DNA of 64,000 bases from assembly GCA_016219545.1 (NCBI GenBank), contig JACRMH010000022.1, positions 62,001 to 126,000 of the forward strand, in the 5' to 3' direction. The notes under the pieces are model-generated. The model was given only the letters and a program-made list of their open reading frames with translations. It did no database searches and was not told the DNA's origin. A program made the position numbers and the translations under genes. Shown piece after piece: positions 26,009 through 35,044 of this stretch (position 1 is the stretch's first letter; each line of letters starts with the position of its first letter). The stretch is from Chloroflexota bacterium. Lineage in GTDB: Bacteria > Chloroflexota > Anaerolineae > Anaerolineales > Villigracilaceae.

Positions 26009-27028
26009 TTATAACGTGACGATAAGTTGCAAATTTACCGGATTACTCAACATCACGCCGATCAACTTCACTGCATTCTTCACATCGTTATAATCCACCA
26101 TCTCCGAGGGGGTGTGGACGTAGCGGCAGGGGATGGAGATACAGCCAACCGGGACGCCGCCGCGGACCAACTGCATGGCGCGCGCATCGGTCGTGCCGCC
26201 CAAAAGGACTTCACGCTGATACGGCACTTTCGCTTTTTCAGCCGTGCGGACCATCCACTGCACAACGCGTGGGTCGGCTAACATGCCGCCATCGCGGATC
26301 TTAATGGCGGGACCTTTCCCAAGCGCCACATCAAAATCCTTTTGACCCGGCGTATCGCCCCAGCCGGTGACGTCAATCGAGAAGCCGAGGTCAGGGTCAA
26401 TGCCATACGCGGAGGTTTCAGCGCCGCGTGTGCCAACTTCTTCCTGCGTGGTGAATACAAAATAAACATCATGCGGCGTGGACTTTAATGCACGCAGTGC
26501 TTCGATGGCGACCAAACATCCAATGCGGTCATCCATGGATTTGGCGACCAGTTTGTCACCGAGGTCAATGAAGGTGCGCTCAAAGCTGCCTACATCGCCG
26601 GTTTTCACCGGACAATTCTTTTTGCTGTCCGCGCCCACGTCAATGAACATCTTGTTGAGCGGCGGAACATCAGTGGCAGAGGTCGTTGGCTCAAGCCCGA
26701 TCACGCCGGAGACCCCGTTCGCAAAGCGGACATGTCCGCCCGGCAGGTTGCGCGGATAAACTCCGCCGATGTTGGTAAAGCGGACAAAGCCGTTCCCGTC
26801 CACATGGGTCACCATCACACCGATCTCATCCATGTGTGCGGCGATCATGATCTTCTTTGCATCTTTCGTTCCCTTGGCCGGCTTCTTGCGCGCGATCAAA
26901 TTGCCGAGCGCATCCACGCGGACTTCATCCGCGAGCGGCTTGACTTCCTTCAAGATCACCTTGCGAATTTCATCTTCGTAACCGGACGGGCTGAACGTAT
27001 CTGTGAGTGTTTTGAGTAATTGTTTCAT
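26009..27028 (-). CDS. M42 family glutamyl/leucyl-type aminopeptidase
   Basis: 339 residues. Metal ligands are visible in AAHMDEIG (His and Asp), SMDDRIGC (bridging Asp), TTQEEVGTRGA (catalytic and ligand Glu), SIDVTGWGD and YVHTPSEM (C-terminal His). M42 peptidases form large tetrahedral assemblies and remove N-terminal residues from peptides in the cytoplasm. First of three paralogues in this region. Its ATG overlaps the stop of nothing upstream, but its start overlaps the end of the S51-like gene by four bases (ATGA), so those two are coupled. Confidence 0.9.
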   Translation of the reverse strand: MKQLLKTLTDTFSPSGYEDEIRKVILKEVKPLADEVRVDALGNLIARKKPAKGTKDAKKIMIAAHMDEIGVMVTHVDGNGFVRFTNIGGVYPRNLPGGHVRFANGVSGVIGLEPTTSATDVPPLNKMFIDVGADSKKNCPVKTGDVGSFERTFIDLGDKLVAKSMDDRIGCLVAIEALRALKSTPHDVYFVFTTQEEVGTRGAETSAYGIDPDLGFSIDVTGWGDTPGQKDFDVALGKGPAIKIRDGGMLADPRVVQWMVRTAEKAKVPYQREVLLGGTTDARAMQLVRGGVPVGCISIPCRYVHTPSEMVDYNDVKNAVKLIGVMLSNPVNLQLIVTL

Positions 27029-27750
27029 TGTTTTTGTCCTAAGGAAAAATTTTCACCGGCACTATAACTCTTGCTTTCTTGCTTTGTGAACACATGCGCT
27101 TTTGCTTCGCCCATCACGAGCCATTCCTGACCTGGCTTTCCTATGATGGCTGTGTTTTCATCCACACCGACGATCACCTCATTCTCTTTCAAGTGATTGC
27201 GAAAAGCTGCGACCAGCGGTTTTCCAAATAAAGGGATGGCATCAAAATGCGGTATGACAAATCTGGCGGGCACAATATCGAATGCGGGTTTCGAGCGCGA
27301 ACCCACCATGCGAAAGTCTGGCAGCTCCCGACCCAGGATCATCGCGCCTGCCGAGCAGCCTGCATAAACTGCGCCGCGTGCCATTGCTTTTTGTATTGAC
27401 TTCCAAACCAGACTCCCTTTCATGGTTTGATATAGATAATCTGGTTTGCCGCCGGAGAAGTAGACAAGGTCCGCTTCTTCCACAGCCGACGCATGGTTCA
27501 GGTCATTGGCTGACTCTGCGTCGATAACAGGGACAGCCTGAACGTCCGCGCCGAGGCGGGTGAAATGCTCAACGCCCATTCGTGACCAGCGTCCCACGCT
27601 CGCATCGCCTTCTTTTCCGGCAGCAGTCGGCAAACATACGACACGCGGCTTGCGTCCGTCTGCGCCGCAATTGGCGAGCAGATACCGATCCACATCATCC
27701 ATAATGGGAAGGTATTCTCCAGAACCAAGCAGGGCGATCAAGCCATTCAT
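27025..27750 (-). CDS. Peptidase S51-like protein (class I glutamine-amidotransferase fold)
   Basis: 241 residues. The nucleophile elbow GCSAGAMILG carries the serine of cyanophycinase/dipeptidase E-type S51 peptidases, and the preceding LVYFSGGKPDYL strand-loop and the later PHFDAI (His) fit the Ser-His catalytic arrangement. Substrate could be Asp-Xaa dipeptides or another small peptide. It sits between two M42 genes with a four-base overlap downstream and a one-base gap upstream, which strongly suggests an operon for peptide breakdown. Confidence 0.8.
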   Translation of the reverse strand: MNGLIALLGSGEYLPIMDDVDRYLLANCGADGRKPRVVCLPTAAGKEGDASVGRWSRMGVEHFTRLGADVQAVPVIDAESANDLNHASAVEEADLVYFSGGKPDYLYQTMKGSLVWKSIQKAMARGAVYAGCSAGAMILGRELPDFRMVGSRSKPAFDIVPARFVIPHFDAIPLFGKPLVAAFRNHLKENEVIVGVDENTAIIGKPGQEWLVMGEAKAHVFTKQESKSYSAGENFSLGQKQ

Positions 27751-27751
27751 A

Positions 27752-28798
27752 TTATCTATCTACCAACTCGCGGGTCATTTTCTTCATGGCGGCATTGATC
27801 AAATTCAACGTGTTCTTCCAATCGTCCACGCGCGAAACGCTGATGGGGGAATGGGTGTAACGATGCGGCACAGAGACCGAGACCACAGGGATGCCAGCGC
27901 GAGATTTTTGGATCGCACCTGCATCCGTGCCGCCTCCGCCGGGTTGGCGGAATTGGTATTGGATATTTTCATCTATCGCCGTCTCTTCAAGAAAACGCAC
28001 AAGGCGCGGGTCATCAATTGTGGAGGAGTTGGCTACATAAATTGCCGGGCCAAAGCCGAGTTTGGTATTGTAGGAAATATTTTCCTCGCCATTGTAATCG
28101 GGCAGGTCACGTGCGGGAGTGGCATCAATCGCGATGGCAAGATCGGGCTCAAAATAATGCGCCGCGACCTTTGCGCCGCGCAAACCGATCTCTTCCTGCA
28201 CACTGAACGACAGGCACAACTCAATATTCTTCGGTGCATTTTTGAGCAATTCGATCAGGATCGCCACACCGATGCGGTTATCAATGGCCTTGGACATGAT
28301 GGAGGGGCCGATATGTTTGAACTTGGCCGCAAAGGTCGCGCGGTCGCCGACTTTTGCCTTGCCCTCGGGACCCAAATCAATGCGCATCGAGTCAACGCCG
28401 ACGGAACGTTGACGCTCTTCGGAAGTTGTCAAATGAATGGGCTTCGCTCCGATCACGCCTGCAAGATGGTCCTTGCCAACGATCACCTGTTTGCCGACAA
28501 GATGGCGCGGGTCAATGCCGCCGACGGTTTTGAACTCATAGAAGCCGTCTTTGTCATCATGCACGATCATGAACCCCACTTCGTCCATGTGGGCATCGAG
28601 CAGGACTCTTAATGGCTTTTTGGCGGTGCTGTTCTTTCTGACCAGCACGCTGCCAAGCGCATCCACTTTGACTTCATCGGCATAAGGTTTTACTTCTTCC
28701 AAAACGATACGCCGCACTTCGCCTTCGTCGCCGGAGACGGACATTGCGTTGCATAATTTTTCGAGCAGGTTGAACTGTGATTTGTTTATTGAAAGCAT
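27752..28798 (-). CDS. M42 family aminopeptidase (second paralogue)
   Basis: 348 residues. Ligand motifs are DAHMDEVGF, AIDNRIGV, SVQEEIGLRGA, AIDATPARD and YTHSPISV. It differs from the first paralogue in the insert around the middle of the chain, so specificity may differ. An AAGGT site lies upstream of the ATG at 28798. The three-gene order M42-S51-M42 reads as one transcription unit starting here. Confidence 0.9.
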   Translation of the reverse strand: MLSINKSQFNLLEKLCNAMSVSGDEGEVRRIVLEEVKPYADEVKVDALGSVLVRKNSTAKKPLRVLLDAHMDEVGFMIVHDDKDGFYEFKTVGGIDPRHLVGKQVIVGKDHLAGVIGAKPIHLTTSEERQRSVGVDSMRIDLGPEGKAKVGDRATFAAKFKHIGPSIMSKAIDNRIGVAILIELLKNAPKNIELCLSFSVQEEIGLRGAKVAAHYFEPDLAIAIDATPARDLPDYNGEENISYNTKLGFGPAIYVANSSTIDDPRLVRFLEETAIDENIQYQFRQPGGGGTDAGAIQKSRAGIPVVSVSVPHRYTHSPISVSRVDDWKNTLNLINAAMKKMTRELVDR

Positions 28799-28815
28799 AA
28801 TTTTTTACCTTAATT

Positions 28816-28919
28816 ATGTCGTTGCGAGGGCGCTCTTATTATTACCCGAGGCAACTTCCTATTAATTGGAGATTGCTTCGCCGCCAAAATTCAAGAGCGG
28901 CGGCGCGCAAAGACATAGG
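28816..28919. repeat. GTCGTTGCGAGG / GGAGATTGCTTC repeat
   Basis: Same family as the element at 15782 but with a decayed right half (GCGGCGCGCAAAGACATA). It separates the second and third M42 genes. Confidence 0.75.
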
Positions 28920-28921
28920 TG

Positions 28922-29992
28922 TTAATCCCAGGCGATCTTGGTCATAAAATCTGCTTCGAGTGAAGCGATGAATTCGGCAAGCAAACGGCCTGCGCGTTGA
29001 ATATCTTTAAGCGCCACTACTTCAACCGGAGTGTGCATATAACGCAGTGGAATGCTCAGTACCATTGTCGGAATGCCTTCGGCGGTCAATTGCAAAGCAT
29101 CGCCGTCTGTGGAAGAACGCGCAGGCATGGGCTCTACCGCAAATGGAATTTCTGCCTTCTCGGCAACTTCCTTGAATCGGTTGTGCAAGAATGGATGGAT
29201 GACCGGTCCAATTCCCAACGCAGGTCCCTTGCCAAGCTCCTGCCCCTCCCAGCCTTGAACGCCGGTTCCTTTTCCAAAGGTCACATCCATTGCTACCGCG
29301 ATAGTGGGGCGCAACTGGAATGCAGATGTCTTTGCGCCACCGAGAGTCTCTTCTTCCTGAATGGAGCTGACTGCCCATACATCCCAAAGATGAGATTTGG
29401 ATTGAAGTTCTTCCAGACAGATGGTTAGCGCAGCGACGGAGGCGCGGTTATCAAGCGTGTGACCGCTTACGCATCCACCGGTCATTTCAACTGGTTCTGT
29501 GTTAAAGGAGACGAGGTCGCCGATGGAGACTCGCTTCGAGACTTCACCCGCGGCGAGTCCTGTATCTACCATGAGATATTTCAACGCAAGAGCGCCTGTC
29601 CCTGCGCTTTCAGGCAAAAGGTCTGATGGGGGAATCATGATGACCCCATATAGTTCTTCGTTAGTTTTAGAAGCGTGGACGATGACAGGCGTGCCGGGCA
29701 AAATGCGCGAGTCGATCCCGCCGATGGCGGTGATGTAGATGAATCCGTCCACGATGCGGGTGACCATGAGTCCGATGGCGTCCATGTGAGTGGAGATCAA
29801 AACCGAAGGGCGGGTCGCTTTACCAGAAACAGAACCCTTTTTCAGTCCATGAATTGAACCGAGTCTGCTTCGGCTGATCTCATCCACCAGTGGAGTCCAC
29901 TTTTGTTCGATGAGAGTCGCAACCGGCGCTTCGTGTCCCGAAAGACCGGAAACGGAGAGAAGTGATTTTAGGAAGGGAAGGATGTCTGTCAT
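28922..29992 (-). CDS. M42 family aminopeptidase (third paralogue)
   Basis: 356 residues. Motifs are ISTHMDAIGL, TLDNRASVAA, SIQEEETLGGA (with an extra residue compared with the other paralogues), AMDVTFG and YMHTPVEV. The most divergent of the three. The YHT/EE changes leave all metal ligands in place, so it should be active. Confidence 0.88.
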   Translation of the reverse strand: MTDILPFLKSLLSVSGLSGHEAPVATLIEQKWTPLVDEISRSRLGSIHGLKKGSVSGKATRPSVLISTHMDAIGLMVTRIVDGFIYITAIGGIDSRILPGTPVIVHASKTNEELYGVIMIPPSDLLPESAGTGALALKYLMVDTGLAAGEVSKRVSIGDLVSFNTEPVEMTGGCVSGHTLDNRASVAALTICLEELQSKSHLWDVWAVSSIQEEETLGGAKTSAFQLRPTIAVAMDVTFGKGTGVQGWEGQELGKGPALGIGPVIHPFLHNRFKEVAEKAEIPFAVEPMPARSSTDGDALQLTAEGIPTMVLSIPLRYMHTPVEVVALKDIQRAGRLLAEFIASLEADFMTKIAWD

Positions 29993-30002
29993 TATGAAGG
30001 AC

Positions 30003-30443
30003 CTATGGAGTACCTAATGCAGTGGGGGTGGGAGTTGGTGACGGTGTAAATGTTGGAGTATTCGTAGGTGTGTCTGTGGGCGTGGGAGTAGGCGCCGTTG
30101 TTTCGGTGGGCGTCGCTGTGGGCGGGATGGTTGGCGTGGGTGTGTTCGTATTCGGCAGGAAGGGAGTCCACGAAGGGGTGGGGCTGGGCGTTTCTGTCGG
30201 GGTGGTGGTAGGTGTAGGCGTAAAGGTGGATGTGACGGTACTCGTCACGGTCACCGGAGTGAAGCTGGCGGTGGGTGTAATGGGTGTTACTGTAATTGTG
30301 AGGGTGGGTGTGGGGGTTGTTTCCGAGCCATCAGGCGCGAATGATAGCGCGATGAACCCAAGGCAATAACATGGAATGGTGGCGATGATGACTGCAAGGA
30401 TGGTTCTGCGGCGTCGCGATTGGGGCGTTACATCGTCTGTCAT
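30003..30443 (-). CDS. Membrane-anchored Thr/Pro-repeat protein
   Basis: 146 residues. After a short charged N-terminus (MTDDVTPQSRRRR) there is one transmembrane segment (about 15-37). The remaining 100 residues are almost only Thr, Pro, Ser and Val in PTPTPTET-like repeats. Such Thr/Pro stalks are common in Anaerolineae surface proteins and are probable O-glycosylation or spacer regions. No folded extracellular domain follows. The start was set to 30443; it lies ten bases after a TATAAT on the minus strand within the 30448 palindrome. The GV-rich plus-strand frame opposite is a shadow. Confidence 0.65.
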   Translation of the reverse strand: MTDDVTPQSRRRRTILAVIIATIPCYCLGFIALSFAPDGSETTPTPTLTITVTPITPTASFTPVTVTSTVTSTFTPTPTTTPTETPSPTPSWTPFLPNTNTPTPTIPPTATPTETTAPTPTPTDTPTNTPTFTPSPTPTPTALGTP

Positions 30444-30447
30444 ATTG

Positions 30448-30465
30448 GTTCGATTATAATCGAAC
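30448..30465. promoter_or_regulatory. 18-bp perfect palindrome with -10 boxes on both strands
   Basis: GTTCGATTATAATCGAAC reads identically on both strands and contains TATAAT in both directions, so it can serve as the core of a divergent promoter for the Thr/Pro-repeat gene (minus) and sbcC (plus). It could also be an operator. The arms do not have the spacing of the Bacillus-type LexA box. Confidence 0.45.
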
Positions 30466-30493
30466 ATAACTTTCAGGATACGTTTTTTGTGCA

Positions 30494-30538
30494 AGGGCGG
30501 GGTCTTCCCGTTCTGGGCGGGGAGACCCCGCCCCTACA
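30494..30538. repeat. GGGCGGGG-type palindromic repeat
   Basis: GGGCGGGGTCTTCCCG / GGCGGGGAGACCCCGCCCCTAC; same family as 55185 and 37441. It lies in the sbcC leader. Confidence 0.75.
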
Positions 30539-30567
30539 ATGTTGTCATCCATAGGAACCACTCCGCC

Positions 30568-33180
30568 ATGATTCCCCGCCATCTTCGTATTTCAGGTTTT
30601 CTCTCGTACCGCGATCCGGTTGAATTGGATTTCGACTTGTTCGACCTTGCCTGTATTTCGGGACAGAACGGCGCTGGCAAATCATCCCTGCTGGATGCGA
30701 TCACGTGGAGTCTGTTTGGTGAGGCTCGTGGAAAGAGCACGGACGTTATAAATCTCAGCCAGGATGTGAAGGCCGCAGAAGTTGCGCTGACATTTGAATA
30801 TGAAGGAAATCTGTTTCGTGTGATTCGGTCATTGCCGCGCGGAAAAAGCACGGTGCTGGAGTTTCAAGTCTTAGACGGTGGACGAGGGACGGTGGACCGT
30901 GACGGTCTGCGGTCTATCGTCAACGGTCAGTCCTCATGGCGTCCGCTGACTGAAAAGACAACGCGCGATACGCAGGCGAGGATCGAACAAACCTTGCGTC
31001 TGGATTACGAGACGTTTATTAATGCTTCCTTCTTTTTGCAAGGTAAAGCAGACCAGTTCACGCAGAAGAAAGCCAGTGAGCGCAAAGTTGTGCTGGGCAC
31101 GATTCTTGGGTTGGAGATCTGGGATACATACAAGGAGCGTACTGCTTCCAAACGTAAACTTTTGGAAAATGATGTTCAGGAAATTGACGGGCGCATTTCT
31201 GAAATTGACATGGAACTTGGCGAGGAAGATGCGCGCCGTGCTAGGCTTGCTGAGTTGGAGTCCGCGCTGAAACAATTATCGTCTGCGCGCAGTGTGCAGG
31301 AAAGTGCGCTGGAGAATATCAGGAAGAATGCGGCTTTGTTGAATGAACAGCGCAAACTCGCAGAGACCTTGTCCGCATCTGTTGAAAGGTCACGTTTGGC
31401 TTTGGTTTCACTTGAAACTCGTCTCGCTGAGAAAGAATCGGAACGCGCTGTCTATACTGACCTCGTGGATCGCGCCAAGGAGATCGAGTCCGCATATAAG
31501 GCGTGGCAGAAGGTTCGCAAGGAGTTGGAAGAACTTGATCAGGTTGCGGCGCAATTCCGCGAACATGATGAGCAGAGACAACCCCTCCTGCGTGAGATCG
31601 AAGTGGAGAAGGGGAAGTTGGAGCAGGAATTTGGTAACTTGAGTGATCAGTTATCAGGGATCGGTGAACAGGAATTAGTGAAAGATGAGTTGACTGCAAA
31701 AGTCGCAGAGACGAATCAATTATTGGCGGAAGCGGAAGAGAAGATCAAGGAACGCAGCAATCTGGAAAACCAGCGGAATGAAGCGCGCGAGAAATTCGCG
31801 GCTTTGAAAGTTGAAAACGAATCGCTCCGCAAGGAAATGAAGGAGATTGAAAAACAACGTGATTCGCTCGAAGAAGCGCGTGGCGCCAAATGCCCCGTCT
31901 GCGGACAGGAACTCAGCGAGGCCCACCGCGAATCAACGCTGACTGAATTGAACAAAGCTGGCAAGGATAAAGGTGACCTTTTTCGTGCCAACAAAAGAGA
32001 ACTGGAAGATATAGAAAAGCAAATCAAAAATTACGAATTACAAATTAATCAACTTGCGGTTGCCGAAAAAGACCTGCGTACTCATTCCAACACCATCTCC
32101 CAGTTCACAGAGCGGATCGAATCTTTACAGTCTGTTGCAAAGGAATGGGATAAAACCGGCCGGAAGCGGCTGGCGGAAGTTTCCAAACTTTTGGAGAAGG
32201 AATCTTTTGCCGCCGATGCCCGCAAACAACTTGCCAAATTGGATAAGGAACTCGCGAAGCTTGGTTATGATATTTCCGCACATGACATGAAACGCAAGGC
32301 TGAATTGGATGTGCGGAGCATTCAAGAAGAGCACCATAATTTGGATAAAGCCCGCGATGTGATCAAGCAAATTCAAAGTGAAATTGGGAATTTGGAGGGA
32401 GAAAGAGACAAGAAGAAAGAGGAAATTGTTGAGCAGGAGAAGTCCTATAACAAGTCAGCGCAAGCACTGGCGGACTCTGAAGCCTTGTCTCCTGATTTGA
32501 ATAAAGTGGAGCGCGAATTGTTTTCATTGCGCGAGGATGAAAACCGAACCCGTGACCAGGTTGGGGCTGCGCGCCAAAAAGTGGATGTGCTTGCAACTCT
32601 TCAAACGCGAAAGAAGGATTATTCCAGTCAACGCGAAGAACTCAACCAGCGCATCATGCGTCACAAAACATTGGAGCGTGCCTTTGGCAAAGACGGTGTG
32701 CCTGCCTTGCTGATCGAGCAGGCCTTGCCGCAAATAGAAAATAAAGCCAATGACCTGCTAGGTAAATTAAGTAATGATCAAATGACCATTAGATTTAATA
32801 CACAGGAAAAATATAAAGACGACAAGCGAAAAGACTTGAGAGAAACGCTAGATATTATTATTAAAGATAATGCAGGCGAGCGAAACTATGAAATGTTTTC
32901 TGGGGGGGAAGCATTTCGTATTAATTTTTCTATTCGGCTTGCCCTCTCTGAAATTCTTGCGCAACGCAAGGGCGCGCGCTTGCAAACTCTTGTTATTGAT
33001 GAAGGTTTTGGTTCACAGGATGCACAGGGTATCCAAAGACTCATACAAGCAATTAGAGCTGTTGAGAAAGATTTTTCAAAAATCCTCGTCATCACACATC
33101 TGGATGAACTCAAAGATGTCTTCCCCAGCCGCATTGAAGTTGAGAAGACGGAACGCGGGAGTGTGGTGAGAGTGGTATGA
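30568..33180 (+). CDS. sbcC: SbcC/Rad50-type ATPase, DNA double-strand-break repair exonuclease subunit
   Basis: 870 residues. Walker A GQNGAGKS is at 32-39, followed by SLLDAITWSLFG. Two long coiled-coil arms meet at a zinc hook CPVCGQ (442-447), at the middle of the chain as expected. The ABC signature FSGGEAFRINFSIRLALSE (about 777) and Walker B LVIDEGFGSQD (about 809) complete the head. It should act with SbcD/Mre11 as an ATP-gated nuclease; sbcD is not in the window. The open frame begins at 30487, but the family start MIPRHLRISGFLSY is at 30568, preceded by a weak GGAA site. Confidence 0.95.
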   Translation: MIPRHLRISGFLSYRDPVELDFDLFDLACISGQNGAGKSSLLDAITWSLFGEARGKSTDVINLSQDVKAAEVALTFEYEGNLFRVIRSLPRGKSTVLEFQVLDGGRGTVDRDGLRSIVNGQSSWRPLTEKTTRDTQARIEQTLRLDYETFINASFFLQGKADQFTQKKASERKVVLGTILGLEIWDTYKERTASKRKLLENDVQEIDGRISEIDMELGEEDARRARLAELESALKQLSSARSVQESALENIRKNAALLNEQRKLAETLSASVERSRLALVSLETRLAEKESERAVYTDLVDRAKEIESAYKAWQKVRKELEELDQVAAQFREHDEQRQPLLREIEVEKGKLEQEFGNLSDQLSGIGEQELVKDELTAKVAETNQLLAEAEEKIKERSNLENQRNEAREKFAALKVENESLRKEMKEIEKQRDSLEEARGAKCPVCGQELSEAHRESTLTELNKAGKDKGDLFRANKRELEDIEKQIKNYELQINQLAVAEKDLRTHSNTISQFTERIESLQSVAKEWDKTGRKRLAEVSKLLEKESFAADARKQLAKLDKELAKLGYDISAHDMKRKAELDVRSIQEEHHNLDKARDVIKQIQSEIGNLEGERDKKKEEIVEQEKSYNKSAQALADSEALSPDLNKVERELFSLREDENRTRDQVGAARQKVDVLATLQTRKKDYSSQREELNQRIMRHKTLERAFGKDGVPALLIEQALPQIENKANDLLGKLSNDQMTIRFNTQEKYKDDKRKDLRETLDIIIKDNAGERNYEMFSGGEAFRINFSIRLALSEILAQRKGARLQTLVIDEGFGSQDAQGIQRLIQAIRAVEKDFSKILVITHLDELKDVFPSRIEVEKTERGSVVRVV

Positions 33181-33208
33181 GAGGGGCTTGGAAAGAAGAA
33201 AGAGGAAA

Positions 33209-33252
33209 CAAAAAACGGCTCTGAGAGATAAACTCTGGAACCGTTTTTTTTT
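33209..33252 (+). terminator. Rho-independent terminator of sbcC
   Basis: AAAAAACGGCTCTGAGAG and its inverse CTCTGGAACCGTTTTTTTTT: imperfect stem with a T9 run. Confidence 0.8.
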
Positions 33253-33285
33253 GTTTGCATAACTTCCTACTCTTTGCAAGGAGCT

Positions 33286-33410
33286 AATCAACGCTTTAAG
33301 TTAGTGGGTGGGCGTGGACTCTGCTTGGGAGTAGGAAAAACTTGAAGCCACGCACGCGAAATGCCTGACGCTAGGCATCCCGCCTTTCCGGTGAGCGCTT
33401 TATTGTGCCA
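33286..33410 (-). other. Degenerate attC-like recombination site
   Basis: Read on the minus strand it resembles the site at 35465-35579: both carry AAAGCG near one end, a central block of GGCTTC(A/G)AGTTTTT followed by C(T/A)CTCCC, and a terminal GTTG core (here CGTTGATTAG). The R'' side is decayed (GCACAAT in place of GCCTAAC). It lies downstream of the last gene of the AT-rich array, where an attC would be expected. Confidence 0.35.
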
Positions 33411-33439
33411 GACTTGCTTGTTGAAAACAAACACATGGT

Positions 33440-33955
33440 TTATTTAACTAAACTATTTACGGAGGAGTTGAACAAGTTTGATAATCCAAAGGATTCGATT
33501 CCCATAGTCAGCAACAGGAAAATGATCGTGAAGGCTTTCGACGAGAAATCCGCCCAGATCACATTATCTTTTATGGATGAATTCAGCATGGCTACGCTGC
33601 CCAACAAGATACATCCTAAGATCACCACGCCGGACATTATAAGCAGTCTCAAGCCATAATTCTTTATCTTTTTTTCTGACGGCAAATTCTCGGTTGTGAC
33701 GTTATCTGATGTTTGCCTTAATGTTTTTGAACGACCCTTATAAGAAAACCGTATGCCAACCAGCCCGAACACAACAAATATTGGTGAAGACAAGAATAGA
33801 TAGGATAAAAAGCTGCCACCCAAATAAGGAGAAAGAAGAGCCATGAAGAAACTTGCTAGAAGTAGAAAAAAGCCAAATATTTAAGCAAGTCCATAGACCG
33901 CAAATTTAGCCTTGCTTCTTTTTCCCTCTTTATTGTTTTCTGCAAGATCTGGCAT
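33440..33955 (-). pseudogene. Three- to four-helix membrane protein gene with an in-frame TAA
   Basis: A well-placed AGGAG precedes the ATG at 33955, and the frame reads MPDLAENNKEGKRSKAKFAVYGLA. TAA then follows at 33883-33881, and the same frame continues IFGFFLLLASFFMALLSP through to 33440. The stop therefore interrupts the first transmembrane helix. Without it the protein would be about 171 residues with four helices. An ATG at 33844 could restart 134 residues. No family recognised. AT-rich; part of the putative cassette array. Confidence 0.55.
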
Positions 33956-34020
33956 GATTTTCTCCTATAATTTTGGTTGCATTACTGTTTGAGCGGTTTT
34001 AAGTAACAAATTATTGAAAT

Positions 34021-34956
34021 TCATGGACAATAATTTCCTTTTGAAAGATCACTGCCGAAAATGATATTAAGGTCTGCAATGTAAACTCCATCACCACTTA
34101 TCAACATTCTTTGGCTATCTGGCGACCAAGCAAAATAATTAATGTTGTTTAAAGGCATTGTCCATTCACAACTATGGTCAAGCCTGGAAATGAGCAACTT
34201 ATTTTCAATGTCATTCTCGGTAAAACGCCAGATTATATAGGCAATCAACTTTCCGTTTGGAGAAATCGCGGCAGAATTTATAAAGTATTTGTTATTGCGC
34301 GTGAATTGGGCGAAGCTACCTGAATCTAAATCGAAAAGATATATGTTTTCAAACCGATCCTCTTCGAGTTCCCGATAAATCAATGTCAATTGTTTCATGT
34401 CTGGTGACCAAGCACTAACATTCCAGAAACCATTAGCGGGTGTTTTGAATGTCTGGTCATTCTGGGAATTAATATCTGATATCTCTAGGTAAGAGCTGTT
34501 AATCGCGGCAACTTTCTTCCAGTCGGGACTCATTCCCCCGTATTTGGATAAAAAAATTGGTTCCACATCATCAACTCTAAACGCATAAACTCCATTTCCA
34601 TCTGGACCGTCTGACCAAAACATGGCAAAACTTTGGCTATCCGGTGACCACGCTTCGGCTTCTAAGTTACCTGAACTTACTCTTAGAAATAACGAAGCAT
34701 CCCCCGTTTTGGGATCAATCAGGATAATTTCGTGGCGTGGCTCAGTGCCAAAGAGGCCAGCTATATCAGGCATTGATTCAATTACATAGGATGCAATAAT
34801 TTTCTTGCCATCGGGCGACCAAATCGGAGACTGAAATCCAGCGGGATCAATTCCGTTTAGAAGAGATATCCCCGATGGCAATTCAACAACTTGCGTCTGA
34901 GTGCATGCTGTCAGAAAGATTAGTAAAACCAAAGATGAAATAGTCTTTACTTGCAA
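34021..34956 (-). CDS. Lipoprotein with TolB/PD40-like beta-propeller repeats
   Basis: 311 residues. Signal peptide with lipobox LTAC (Cys18). At least five repeats of the W-SPDGK/SPDSQ type are visible (IWSPDGKKI, AWSPDSQSF, AWSPDMKQL, ISPNGKLIAY, AWSPDSQRM), the mark of WD40-like/TolB six-bladed propellers. It should be an extracytoplasmic lipoprotein; ligand unknown. Start is a TTG at 34956 with GGAGAG just upstream. Same strand and low GC as its neighbours in the 33.3-36.1 kb block. Confidence 0.65.
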   Translation of the reverse strand: MQVKTISSLVLLIFLTACTQTQVVELPSGISLLNGIDPAGFQSPIWSPDGKKIIASYVIESMPDIAGLFGTEPRHEIILIDPKTGDASLFLRVSSGNLEAEAWSPDSQSFAMFWSDGPDGNGVYAFRVDDVEPIFLSKYGGMSPDWKKVAAINSSYLEISDINSQNDQTFKTPANGFWNVSAWSPDMKQLTLIYRELEEDRFENIYLFDLDSGSFAQFTRNNKYFINSAAISPNGKLIAYIIWRFTENDIENKLLISRLDHSCEWTMPLNNINYFAWSPDSQRMLISGDGVYIADLNIIFGSDLSKGNYCP

Positions 34957-35044
34957 ATTCTCTCCAAAAGCATAAATGAACCAAACTCGAAAACATAATC
35001 GTATTACAAAGGGTTAGAAGTCAATTTCAAGACGTTGTTCATCT

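Noticed and set aside
30022..30369. Plus-strand ORF rich in Gly and Val
   Set aside because: It is the mirror of the Thr/Pro-repeat gene on the minus strand; the regular composition comes from the complementary repeat codons.
30448..30465. LexA/SOS box upstream of sbcC
   Set aside because: The symmetric arms GTTCG and CGAAC have the opposite orientation and spacing to the CGAAC-N4-GTTCG box of Gram-positive LexA.
34960..35044. A further attC between the lipoprotein gene and the small membrane gene
   Set aside because: The TTCTAAC seen on the minus strand fails the RYYYAAC core and no pairing inner arms were found.
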